This document shows, in pieces, positions 8,616 through 16,369 of a stretch of DNA of 64,000 nt. A program made the position numbers and the translations under genes. Origin of the DNA: Falsochrobactrum tianjinense. Lineage in GTDB: Bacteria > Pseudomonadota > Alphaproteobacteria > Rhizobiales > Rhizobiaceae. Each line of letters starts with the position of its first letter. Position 1 is the first letter of the stretch. Where the stretch lies: assembly GCF_019100495.1 (NCBI RefSeq), contig NZ_JAHRVA010000003.1, positions 248,001 to 312,000 of the forward strand. Direction: 5' to 3'. Below the pieces are notes generated by a model. The model was given only the letters and a program-made list of their open reading frames with translations. It was not told the origin of the DNA and did not search any database.

Positions 8616-9557
8616 CTATTTTTTGCTCAACTCACTGGTCAGTATCTGGCGGAGATATTCGCGGTTCTGGGCACAGATGCCCAATCCGTCGCCGCCGTAA
8701 TGTTCGAGAAGGAACGGGCTGTCATAGCCGTGCTCCAGAGCCGTCGCGATGGCGCTGCGCCAATTGATCGTGCCGCCCAGAAGCGGGGCGGGATGCGTCA
8801 ATATCTGGCCGGTGGTGCTGTCTTCCATCCGGAAATAGTTCTTCACATGCCAGTAACCAGCAAATGGAGCGCAGAGCGCTATCATCTCCTGCCATGGCTC
8901 GACCGGGCGGTGCAGCCGGATCAGGTTGCCTATATCGAGATTGAGTTTGACCGACGGCATGTCCAGATCGGTTACGAACCGCACGGCATCCCGCGCCGAG
9001 CCGATATAGGTATCCTCATACATTTCCAGCGAAAGCTGGATGCCCAGCTCATCCGCATGGCGGGCAAGCTCACGAATACGCTCAAGCGCCAGCCGATAGG
9101 TGGCCTTATCATCGGGATTTTTAATGCCGGGCCGGGTCCAGAACCAGGTCGCCTTGCGTTGCTCGGGCGTGAGCGGTCCGAACAGGCCGAAACTGACATA
9201 TTTCGCGCCGATATCGGCAGCGCAGTCGATGACGCGGTGGTTATAGGCAAGAAACTCGTTGCCATGTTCGGGATCAATCACGCTGCGGCGGGAAGTCGAA
9301 ATGGCGGGGACCGCAAGACCCAGTTCATTGCACAATGCCATGAAATCCGCGCGGCGGCTGGCGTCAAGATCAGCGATGCGCAGCCAGGAATCCGTTGGAT
9401 CGACAGAGGTAAATCCGGCCTGCGCCACTTCACGCAGGCTCTCGGCCCATATTTCCGGGGCTGCTTCCTGAACCAGTGTACCATCGGAACGCATGGCGGG
9501 AAAAGGAATCATCGCAGCAGCGATCGGCCAGCTTTTCGCATCCCACATCGTACTCAT
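8616..9557 (-). CDS. Sugar phosphate isomerase/epimerase-like TIM-barrel protein
   Basis: 313 residues of the AP-endonuclease-2/xylose-isomerase-like family. The four metal-binding residues of the fold are visible in order: Glu in LSLEMYED, Asp in KLNLDIGN, His in WHVKN and Glu in LLEHYGGDG. Members act as isomerases, epimerases, dehydratases or decarboxylases on small sugars and sugar acids, so the reaction cannot be fixed from the sequence. It is the first gene of the operon with pdxA2-like, tctCBA and the DRL-like gene, and is divergent from a GntR regulator. The start at 9557 follows GGGAGGAAT, a good ribosome site. Confidence 0.82.
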   Translation of the reverse strand: MSTMWDAKSWPIAAAMIPFPAMRSDGTLVQEAAPEIWAESLREVAQAGFTSVDPTDSWLRIADLDASRRADFMALCNELGLAVPAISTSRRSVIDPEHGNEFLAYNHRVIDCAADIGAKYVSFGLFGPLTPEQRKATWFWTRPGIKNPDDKATYRLALERIRELARHADELGIQLSLEMYEDTYIGSARDAVRFVTDLDMPSVKLNLDIGNLIRLHRPVEPWQEMIALCAPFAGYWHVKNYFRMEDSTTGQILTHPAPLLGGTINWRSAIATALEHGYDSPFLLEHYGGDGLGICAQNREYLRQILTSELSKK

Positions 9558-9603
9558 ATTCCTCCCGAATCGAGCCTGTATTAGAAACCTTATCGTTTTT
9601 GCA

Positions 9604-9633
9604 ATTTTGTATCAATAATTTTGTATGCAAAAT
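9604..9633. promoter_or_regulatory. Candidate operator repeat in the GntR/isomerase divergent region
   Basis: ATTTTGTAT occurs twice, at 9604 and 9618, exactly 14 bp apart. The second copy forms the palindrome ATTTTG-TATG-CAAAAT (9618-9633). FCD-type GntR regulators commonly bind TTGTATACAA-like palindromes, and this lies midway between the regulator start (9701) and the isomerase start (9557). A TTGACA (9647-9652) could serve the regulator promoter. Confidence 0.6.
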
Positions 9634-9700
9634 AATATTGTTGGAATTGACATATGTTTTGTAACTGCTTAGCCAAAAGAGGGAGAAAAGGAGTGCGCTC

Positions 9701-10393
9701 TTGACAGCCACAGGTCTCGAAAAAACAGAGGAACCGCTGCCGGCTGATAAGATCGAAAGGTATTCCCTTCACGATGCTATCCTGAACCGGCTGCGTGATT
9801 TGATCATCACCGGCGAGTTGATGCCGGGCAGCAAGATCAATGAGGCGCAGATTTGCGCGCGGCTGGGTGTTTCCCGCACGCCATTGCGGGAAGCCATCAA
9901 ATTCCTCGCCAGCGAAGGTCTGGTTGAACTTGTCCCGCGGCGCGGCGCGGTCGTCAAGAAATTCACGGCCAAGGAAACCCGCGACATGCTTGATGTCATC
10001 AAGTCGCTTGAGCAGATCGCGGCGGAAAAGGCCTGTGAAACAGCTTCTGACGCCGGAATTGCCCATATCCGCAATTTGCATGACGAAATGGTTGCAGCTT
10101 ATGAACGGGGCGACCGGCTGACCTATTACAAGCTCAATCAAACGATCCATGTTTCGATTGTTGCGCTTGCCGATAATTCGGCCTTGTCGGATGTGCACAC
10201 TGTGTTGCAGACCCGGCTCAAGAGGATCCGTTTCGTCGGCCATGAAGGGCCGGTAAAATGGGCCGCAGCGGTTAGCGAGCATGTCGAGATGATCGAGGCG
10301 CTGGAGGCGCGGGACGCGCAGCGTTTAAAAGACGTTATCGGCCGTCATCTCACGCAGGCGTGGATACGCGTGCGCGATGTGGCCTCTGCCTGA
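9701..10393 (+). CDS. GntR family transcriptional regulator with FCD domain (FadR subfamily)
   Basis: 230 residues starting from TTG at 9701 with a GGAG-type site seven bases upstream. The N-terminal winged helix (about 22-85: ILNRLRDLIITGELMPGSKINEAQICARLGVSRTPLREAIKFLASEGLV) is textbook GntR. The C-terminal all-helical FCD domain (about 95-220) binds a carboxylate effector, with metal-ligand-type residues around HVSIVALADN and SEHVEMIEALEARD. It is divergent from the isomerase-pdxA2-tct-DRL operon and probably represses it until the imported sugar acid is present. A bidirectional terminator follows. Confidence 0.92.
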   Translation: MTATGLEKTEEPLPADKIERYSLHDAILNRLRDLIITGELMPGSKINEAQICARLGVSRTPLREAIKFLASEGLVELVPRRGAVVKKFTAKETRDMLDVIKSLEQIAAEKACETASDAGIAHIRNLHDEMVAAYERGDRLTYYKLNQTIHVSIVALADNSALSDVHTVLQTRLKRIRFVGHEGPVKWAAAVSEHVEMIEALEARDAQRLKDVIGRHLTQAWIRVRDVASA

Positions 10394-10413
10394 CGGCAGG
10401 TTGATCCATCATT

Positions 10414-10443
10414 GAAAAAGGCGGCCATGGGCCGCCTTTTTTA
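10414..10443. terminator. Bidirectional rho-independent terminator
   Basis: GGCGGCC-atg-GGCCGCC-type stem flanked by an A run on the left and TTTTTT on the right. It lies between the GntR gene (+) and the RcnB-like gene (-), which converge, and so can stop both transcripts. Confidence 0.85.
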
Positions 10444-10460
10444 ATATTCTGAAGCGGTGT

Positions 10461-10814
10461 TTAGCGTGCGGCGAGAATCCCCGCGATCAGACCGCTTGCC
10501 GCTGTTATCAGCAGATACTGGTTGTCTACCTTGACCCAATGCTGGCCACGGCCCGGCTTGCGAAGGCCATGACGCCGATAGTCACGTACTTCCTGATGGC
10601 GGCGCCAGTTGCTGTAACGCTGACCTTTGGACCAGCGCTTCTTCTGAATCTGGTTGCGGCGATCATGGCGCTTGAATTCCTTGCCCGGTGCTGGCCGCGC
10701 GGGTTCGACGCGATGATGACCGGGCTTGCGCGGCGGATTATGGTCACGCGCTTGTGCAAGTGGTGCGCCGATAAAGGAAATAGCGATGGCGGCCAGGACG
10801 ACTTTCTTGAACAT
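10461..10814 (-). CDS. Small secreted RcnB-family protein
   Basis: 117 residues. A signal peptide (MFKKVVLAAIAISFIGAPLAQA) is followed by a very basic, His/Arg-rich stretch and the conserved C-terminal RcnB segment (RDYRRHGLRKPGRGQHWVKVDNQYLLITAASGLIAGI). The family is named for the periplasmic nickel/cobalt-homeostasis protein RcnB, but most short alphaproteobacterial members have no tested function. AAGGAG precedes the ATG. It has its own promoter region and no obvious partner gene. Confidence 0.82.
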   Translation of the reverse strand: MFKKVVLAAIAISFIGAPLAQARDHNPPRKPGHHRVEPARPAPGKEFKRHDRRNQIQKKRWSKGQRYSNWRRHQEVRDYRRHGLRKPGRGQHWVKVDNQYLLITAASGLIAGILAAR

Positions 10815-11047
10815 TGTGTTCTCCTTCTGATGGAGCTGACCCTACCTTTCAGGCTCTGAACGCCCAATGAACGAAAACCAGCCAAACATTAAAGAAAATC
10901 AATGTAGTGGCTGTGGCCATGCGCCGCCTCACTTTTCTTGAAAAGGCTTCCAAAGCAATAGAAACAAGCTTCTTCATGCGTCAATCGCCGTTTGCTTTCA
11001 CTTCACTTAACCTTGATCTGGGACCAAGAAAAAGGTCTACTCTCCCT

Positions 11048-11617
11048 ATGAAGATCGATAGCTCCCGATCCCTTGCCCGGCGCATTGTGCTTCGTATCGC
11101 CGCCACTCTTGGAATAGTGGCGGCATTGACTGTAAGCTGGTGGATGCGCGTGGAAAATGCCCGCGAGAAGCATGAACTTCCGGTCGTGGCTTTTGGTGAT
11201 CATATTGATCTTGGCCGGACTATGCTTACGCCTCTTTCGCTGTTGTTTTCTGAGGGAAGTGATGGCCAGCGCCAACTCATCCTCAAGGCGCGGGCTGAAA
11301 ACCATACCGGAGAAACGCAAGGCGCGATCTTCGGCTTTCCGCCAAAGCCCCCGCAAATTCAGTCTGGAGAGGTCCAGTTGGGACCACCAGAAATACTCCT
11401 CAACCGTGACGGAGAGCAACTGGTTCAGCTGCAGCCTCGTATGCCTGAAGAAATCTCCGTCATTTGGAAAGTTCCGGTGGAATGGGAGCCAGATCAATTA
11501 TCGATGACATTTTTTCAGCAAAACTTCAAATTGCGTGACAATCTCTATGGTCAAGCCAACTGGCTGACATTCGCACCTACCGCGCTGCTGGTAGCGTCGG
11601 TGGATAAAGTGCCATGA
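11048..11617 (+). CDS. Single-pass membrane protein of unknown function, first gene of a coupled trio
   Basis: I do not recognise this protein. With the start at 11048 (MKIDSSRSLARRI) it has 189 residues; the frame stays open upstream to 10907, so a longer form is possible. A membrane segment near residues 16-32 (IAATLGIVAALTVSWWM) is followed by a non-cytoplasmic, beta-rich-looking domain with no cysteines. Its stop overlaps the next start (ATGA), and the following two genes have the same plan (N-terminal anchor plus a domain of about 150 residues). That suggests a complex on the outer face of the membrane. Confidence 0.7.
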   Translation: MKIDSSRSLARRIVLRIAATLGIVAALTVSWWMRVENAREKHELPVVAFGDHIDLGRTMLTPLSLLFSEGSDGQRQLILKARAENHTGETQGAIFGFPPKPPQIQSGEVQLGPPEILLNRDGEQLVQLQPRMPEEISVIWKVPVEWEPDQLSMTFFQQNFKLRDNLYGQANWLTFAPTALLVASVDKVP

Positions 11618-12162
11618 TACGTTATGTCGCCAATGGTGCTGTCTTGCTGACCGGAGCAGTCCTGCTCGGTGCAATAATGATCACCGCCCCCGACTATAAT
11701 AGTGTTTTTCAAGCCTTTCCTTCGCACGCTTCAATCGGTGAAATCGCCAATGGCCGTATGTTCGATGCGCGTTTTCTAGGGGGGCGCCTGACGCACCGGA
11801 TAGATTTTGAATATTATGGACGGCAGGTCAGCCGTGATACTGAGGGCATCTTTCTAATCGCGAATTTTGAAGTGTCCGGTGTGACTGCCTCGACCCAGCT
11901 TGCTGCCAAATGGAAAGGCGCCAGCGGTCGCGACTATGCAGCATCCGCCCGTTTCGAGAAAGCGCCGAAGATACTACAATCTCTTTTTTTCCAGCCAGGT
12001 CTCACCAGTAAGGGCTTTGTCATCTTCGAAGTACCCGAAGATGAAGTGCTGGGAGGCAAGCTGATCCTGTCCCGCCGTGGGGTAACGATTCTCGATAGCG
12101 CATTGCATCTGGAAACAGCCAGGATTGCTCCACCAGTGGCCGTTGTGAGGCTCGATCCATGA
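11614..12162 (+). CDS. Single-pass membrane protein of unknown function, second gene of the trio
   Basis: 182 residues, not recognised. An N-terminal hydrophobic helix (about 7-25) anchors a predicted extracytoplasmic domain. It contains FDARFLGGRLTHRI and GIFLIANFEVSG, reminiscent of small beta-sandwich proteins in which a strand pair reads F-v-v-x-v-x-v. ATGA overlaps at both ends couple it to the genes before and after, implying fixed stoichiometry. No catalytic motif is visible. Confidence 0.75.
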   Translation: MIRYVANGAVLLTGAVLLGAIMITAPDYNSVFQAFPSHASIGEIANGRMFDARFLGGRLTHRIDFEYYGRQVSRDTEGIFLIANFEVSGVTASTQLAAKWKGASGRDYAASARFEKAPKILQSLFFQPGLTSKGFVIFEVPEDEVLGGKLILSRRGVTILDSALHLETARIAPPVAVVRLDP

Positions 12163-12719
12163 AGCAGCTGAAACATTTGGGCTGGATTGTACTGAGCATT
12201 TTGTTTCTTGTCGCAAGCTCGCTGATTTCGGCAGAAGTGGCAATCCTTGATCTGCGCAAAGAGAGCGAATGGCAGCTCAAAGAAGTCGATACCGCAGGTG
12301 CCGAACTGGATAGGGTAACAGTGCAGGTTGAAAGGACACGAGCAGTAGCAACGCCCCAAAGGGCTGATCGAGCATTGGTTCACGTACGGCTGTCGCTACA
12401 AGGGGCCGAAGATGCTCGTCAGGCCTGGGTCGATTGCCGCCTGACGCTGCATGATGATCAGAACCGGAAGTGGCTTCCGATGGAAACTGAAAATACCGAT
12501 GGTGCGATCAAAGCCGTTGCAGCGGATCGCATGAACAACGGCAGATGTAATCCGGTGCCATATGATGCTCCTCGGGATGGCAGTGCGATCTTGTCGGATC
12601 AGGTGTTTTTGGTGCCGGTTGATACGTTAGGACAACTGACGCTGCATGTTTCGGGATATGGAACTCGGCCACGGGCACTAGCTATTCGGATTGAGCCGGA
12701 CTTGACGGTGCTGAACTAA
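12159..12719 (+). CDS. Single-pass membrane protein of unknown function, third gene of the trio
   Basis: 186 residues, not recognised. It has an N-terminal membrane segment (about 8-25) and then a domain with two cysteines (DCRLTLHD and GRCNPVPYD) that could form a disulfide outside the cytoplasm. It is coupled to the preceding gene by ATGA and ends 19 bp from the convergent polytopic membrane protein gene. The shared layout of the three proteins and their isolation from known operons argue for a dedicated envelope complex. Confidence 0.75.
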   Translation: MKQLKHLGWIVLSILFLVASSLISAEVAILDLRKESEWQLKEVDTAGAELDRVTVQVERTRAVATPQRADRALVHVRLSLQGAEDARQAWVDCRLTLHDDQNRKWLPMETENTDGAIKAVAADRMNNGRCNPVPYDAPRDGSAILSDQVFLVPVDTLGQLTLHVSGYGTRPRALAIRIEPDLTVLN

Positions 12720-12738
12720 TGGTTTTGGCCATAGTGTT

Positions 12739-14049
12739 TCAGCTTGCCTGAGCGGGTTTTTCTCTACCCGCCAGTTCAAGGCCTGCGGCAAGGATGCAGA
12801 ACTGAACCACACTGACGATCAGTCCCGTCTGGGGCTGCCCCGGTGTACCAAACAACAGGTTTAGCGGGGTAGTCAGAATACCCCATGTCAGATGATCCTG
12901 CGGGCCGATCAGTTGCGCGACACCAACCCATGTCCAACGGCTCAGCCAATCGGCCAGTCGCCAGAGAACAATTACGGAAACCGACAGCGCAAGCCCTGCC
13001 GAGGCAGCCAGAAGAACACCGTTTGCCACGGCATGCCAGCGCTTGACCAGTCCGGCCCAGAAATGGCCGATAAAATCGGTCAAAGGCTTGGGCAGGGTTT
13101 TCCAGCGGTTCAGTGCAGTTCCGGCAAAATGCTGTGTGCGGTCGTTAAGCATGTTAAGATCGTGACCATAAACAATGGCACCCAGATTGAACCAGATCAG
13201 TGGAAGGACCGCATACCAGAATAGCGATTTCAACCACGGCCAGAGTTGAAATTCAGGCGCCCAGTTGACCGGCCTGATCGAAGCTTCGGTGATCTGGGCG
13301 GAGGCGGGCGTGAATATCCAGTTTAGCCATTCATTTGGCGGCGGCAACTCCGCCAGCCAGGCTGCCAATTGTCCTTCCCACCCACGGATCACATAAAGAA
13401 CCAACAGAACCCAGCTTGCCTCGCAGGCAACGACAAGAAGCGGCCAGAATGCTGACTGGGTACTTTTTTGCAGGGCCTTGGCGATGCGGCGGATGGCCCA
13501 AATCACAATGACGGCGGCGACGACCCAAATAGTGCTGCCAACCTCAAGCGCTGTCGGACCTAAATCGGGATTTGAGAAATCGATTTGTTGCATCTGCGTA
13601 TTCAGAAATGCTTGTGAATATTTACGCAGCGTATCGCCCAGCAGGCCCCACCCGGCATAATAAGCGTAAAAAGGGATTAGCACCGCCAGCAATGCTCCGG
13701 CAAAGACCCGCCCGCTATTGCCTTCATCTTCTGTGGTCGTTGTCGGAGTGTCTTCTGCCGCAGCCTCCTGGATCAGCCTGCGGCGGCGATGCAGGCGAAT
13801 AGTTGGCAATCCGTTCCGCAGGATCAGGAACATTGCGACGAAAATCAGCAACTGTAACAGGATTACCGGCACCAACGCGATCAGCCCGGAAATGCGGCTT
13901 ACCAGCCCGATTTCCACCGCTGCCATCGTCAGCAACAGGTTAAGCAGCATCCCGCCTGCCCAAACAGCAGACAATGGCGCGCCGTAGTTGAGCAGAAGTC
14001 TCGCGGAAAGGGAGATATGTCGTCCGATAAGACGCCAAGGCTCTAACAT
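12739..14049 (-). CDS. Polytopic membrane protein of unknown function
   Basis: 436 residues, not recognised. About seven to nine hydrophobic helices are visible, with a charged cytoplasmic-type loop (RLHRRRRLIQEAAAEDTPTT, about 84-103) and a longer polar stretch between helices (about 235-270). No transporter or enzyme motif is seen. It lies 44 bp downstream of the response regulator gene, on the same strand as the kinase and regulator, so it is probably cotranscribed with them. It converges on the trio of anchored proteins. A joint membrane-sensing or envelope function is an inference from layout only. Confidence 0.72.
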   Translation of the reverse strand: MLEPWRLIGRHISLSARLLLNYGAPLSAVWAGGMLLNLLLTMAAVEIGLVSRISGLIALVPVILLQLLIFVAMFLILRNGLPTIRLHRRRRLIQEAAAEDTPTTTTEDEGNSGRVFAGALLAVLIPFYAYYAGWGLLGDTLRKYSQAFLNTQMQQIDFSNPDLGPTALEVGSTIWVVAAVIVIWAIRRIAKALQKSTQSAFWPLLVVACEASWVLLVLYVIRGWEGQLAAWLAELPPPNEWLNWIFTPASAQITEASIRPVNWAPEFQLWPWLKSLFWYAVLPLIWFNLGAIVYGHDLNMLNDRTQHFAGTALNRWKTLPKPLTDFIGHFWAGLVKRWHAVANGVLLAASAGLALSVSVIVLWRLADWLSRWTWVGVAQLIGPQDHLTWGILTTPLNLLFGTPGQPQTGLIVSVVQFCILAAGLELAGREKPAQAS

Positions 14050-14093
14050 CGCGGCAAGATGCCATCATTCTTGAATCTCTTCAAGTGCGCCGG

Positions 14094-14810
14094 TTAACGG
14101 TTTAACCACTCCTTCAGTTCGGCGTCCGCTCGTTCCAGAGCGTTATAATTAAGAAGTTTACGTAGCAGCGCGATCGTAACGGCACGGGTACGCAGGTTGA
14201 AATACCCTTCTTCAGGATCGCCCTTCTCCTGATAGACGCCAAGTTTGTCATAGAGTTGCTGCAAGCGGTTTTGTACGCTCCGCAAGGAAAGATTACGGCG
14301 GCGCGCAATAACACGATCCGTCAGGCCAAGTGCAACATCGACAAGAATTTCATATTCACTTTCACTGAAGCCGCGAACATGCCCGTAGCTTTGTTGTTGA
14401 AGCCCGCGCACTTCACGATCGATGACGCATTGCGCTTCCACGAATATGCTGCGCAGAGCCAATCTGAGTTTGTCGTCAGAGGCTGATTTTAATATATAGC
14501 CATAGGCAGCACCTTCCGGCACGATCCGGGAGACGCCGCGCACATAAGCTTCGTCGGCATAATTCGACCAGAACAATATACGCGTTTCCGGGTTTTCTTT
14601 CCAGATAATGCGCGCAGCCTCAATACCATTGCGCCCGTTCATCTGTAGATCCATTACAATATGAGCGGCCCTGTGCTGCCGGGCGAGTTTTTCACCTTCA
14701 AGCCCATTTTCAGCTTCCACAACTTCATTACATTCTGGAAGTGCAGCCTGCACAGCCTCGCCAAGATAGGCGCGATGCAACGGGTCATCCTCAACAATTA
14801 GAACCTGCAC
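14094..14810 (-). CDS. NarL/LuxR family two-component response regulator
   Basis: 238 residues. Receiver domain (1-120) with the acidic pair in IVEDD and a phospho-accepting D54 (IVMDLQMNG), followed by a LuxR-type helix-turn-helix (about 150-225: FSESEYEILVDVALGLTDRVIARRRNLSLRSVQNRLQQLYDKL). The linker and HTH are slightly longer than in NarL, with an insert near YQEKGDPEEGYFN. It directly follows the kinase gene (one base apart), so the two form a cognate pair. Its targets may include the neighbouring membrane genes. Confidence 0.88.
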   Translation of the reverse strand: MQVLIVEDDPLHRAYLGEAVQAALPECNEVVEAENGLEGEKLARQHRAAHIVMDLQMNGRNGIEAARIIWKENPETRILFWSNYADEAYVRGVSRIVPEGAAYGYILKSASDDKLRLALRSIFVEAQCVIDREVRGLQQQSYGHVRGFSESEYEILVDVALGLTDRVIARRRNLSLRSVQNRLQQLYDKLGVYQEKGDPEEGYFNLRTRAVTIALLRKLLNYNALERADAELKEWLNR

Positions 14811-14811
14811 A

Positions 14812-16104
14812 TTATCCTCCGGAAGAATTGTTATGAATTGCCTGCGGCAGGTGAATTGTCACACATGTGCCCTGGCCTTCGACATTATTCCTGATTGCGA
14901 AATTCGCCGAAATAAGCCGTGCGCGGGTGCGCATATTATCGATGCCATGACCTCTTTGCTCGATTTGGTTGTCCATGCCTATTCCGTCATCCATGACTTC
15001 GACCAGCAACCGTCCGTCATTGTCGCGTAACTGGACGCGAACCACGTTGGCATGAGCGTGACGAATGGCATTGTTGATCGCTTCCTGCACGATGCGGAAA
15101 AGAGAAGTCCCGACTGTTTCCTCAAGCAGGTCGGCTATGCCCTCGCTCCAATCTTCCAGAATCCATTCAACGACTGAGCCGCTATCCTGGACAGATCGGA
15201 CAAGATGGTTCTCTGTCGCTTGAGCAAAGCCAAAAAGTTGCAGGACAGAAGGCTTCGCCTCTTCGATAATCTGGCGCAGATCGTGCATACAATGTTGCAA
15301 CCCACGAAACAGTGGTTCCAACTGCTCGCCTGAAAGGTCTGGTATGCGGGCCAGGCGCTCGACATGGCGGGCAAGTCGCGTCAGATCGGCTAATGTTTGA
15401 TCATGCAAATCCATGCCGATACGATGCCGCTCCATTTCAAGGGCTTCAGTCAGCTTCAAGGCCCCGAAACGCAAGCCCTCTTCGCGCGCACTGGCCTCGG
15501 CCTCGATTATTGCGGATTGCTTCGCCTGTTCAGTTGCGCGTATGGCATAGAAATAAGGCGCTAACAGATCAGCGATAGATTGCGCGTTCCTCACGTCATG
15601 CATCGTATAACATGCGGGTTTCAGGCTGGAACAGCTCAATGCGCCGATAATATTGCCCTGTGCTTTGAGGGGAACGTGCAGGCGGGCCTTGAGTCCATGC
15701 GCGATAATGGGCGTGGAAAACGAGCCTTCAAAGTGAAAACGCGGATCGGAGCAGGCATCGTCGGTGAGCAGATAATCCACTTCGCCGGACAAGGCCGATC
15801 GGATGGGGCTGCCGGATAAAAGTGCGGGCGGGTGTTTGCTCCATGCCGTTTCAATCCCGCTTTCATAGGCAATATGAAACTTGCCATCCACCATCTTGAT
15901 GCACACATCCAGATGGTCATAAGGCAGGATATGGTGTATCTCAGCGGCAACGGCCTGAATGATGGAATCAAAATCAAGCTGGCCAGCCAGCAATCTCGAA
16001 ATATTGAGATAGTGCTCAAGGAGCCGCTCGGCGGCCAGTTTGGTTCTGTATTCTGGCGCGCGTTCAAGCAAGCGTCTTTCCTCCCAAACGCGAACTGTTC
16101 TCAT
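14812..16104 (-). CDS. GAF-domain sensor histidine kinase (HisKA_3/NarX-type core)
   Basis: 430 residues without clear membrane segments, so a soluble sensor. A GAF domain spans about residues 35-190. The dimerisation/phosphoacceptor motif ERHRIGMDLHDQTLADL gives H234, and a C-terminal HATPase domain has N-box EAINNAIRHAHA and G-box DDGIGMD and GHGIDNMRTRA. GAF domains bind small ligands, tetrapyrroles or redox cofactors, but nothing here identifies which. Cotranscribed with its response regulator and a polytopic membrane protein. Divergent from the sugar ABC operon across 265 bp with a strong hairpin. Confidence 0.88.
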   Translation of the reverse strand: MRTVRVWEERRLLERAPEYRTKLAAERLLEHYLNISRLLAGQLDFDSIIQAVAAEIHHILPYDHLDVCIKMVDGKFHIAYESGIETAWSKHPPALLSGSPIRSALSGEVDYLLTDDACSDPRFHFEGSFSTPIIAHGLKARLHVPLKAQGNIIGALSCSSLKPACYTMHDVRNAQSIADLLAPYFYAIRATEQAKQSAIIEAEASAREEGLRFGALKLTEALEMERHRIGMDLHDQTLADLTRLARHVERLARIPDLSGEQLEPLFRGLQHCMHDLRQIIEEAKPSVLQLFGFAQATENHLVRSVQDSGSVVEWILEDWSEGIADLLEETVGTSLFRIVQEAINNAIRHAHANVVRVQLRDNDGRLLVEVMDDGIGMDNQIEQRGHGIDNMRTRARLISANFAIRNNVEGQGTCVTIHLPQAIHNNSSGG

Positions 16105-16140
16105 ACTATAATATTAGGCCGCTCTCCCTCCCACACGTCT

Positions 16141-16175
16141 TGCGGCTTCCCGCAATTATGCTGCGGGAAGCCGCA
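16141..16175. repeat. Perfect 14-bp inverted repeat in a divergent promoter region
   Basis: TGCGGCTTCCCGCA, seven-base loop, TGCGGGAAGCCGCA. It lies between two divergent gene starts (kinase at 16104, sugar binding protein at 16370), so it is not a gene-end terminator. It has no T run. It may be a leader-RNA structure or a protein-binding palindrome. The rest of the 265-bp gap shows only a strong GGGAGG ribosome site before 16370. Confidence 0.7.
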
Positions 16176-16369
16176 TCATGGTTGCTTCGATCGGTCTTCC
16201 ATAGATAGCATATTTATTTCATTCTCTTGTCACCAGAGAATTGTCAACGAGACGATAAAGTATGCTGGGGCCGTCGAGGAACGGTCGTGCGGGAGGCTTC
16301 GCACAAAATTCAATTGGTCCGGGGCGTCCAGGATGCATCGGAACTGCATGTTGCAACTGGGAGGTTTAA

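Noticed and set aside
8559-9584. 341-codon plus-strand frame
   Set aside because: It covers the isomerase gene in antisense and crosses its promoter. The isomerase has clear metal-site motifs; this frame has none.
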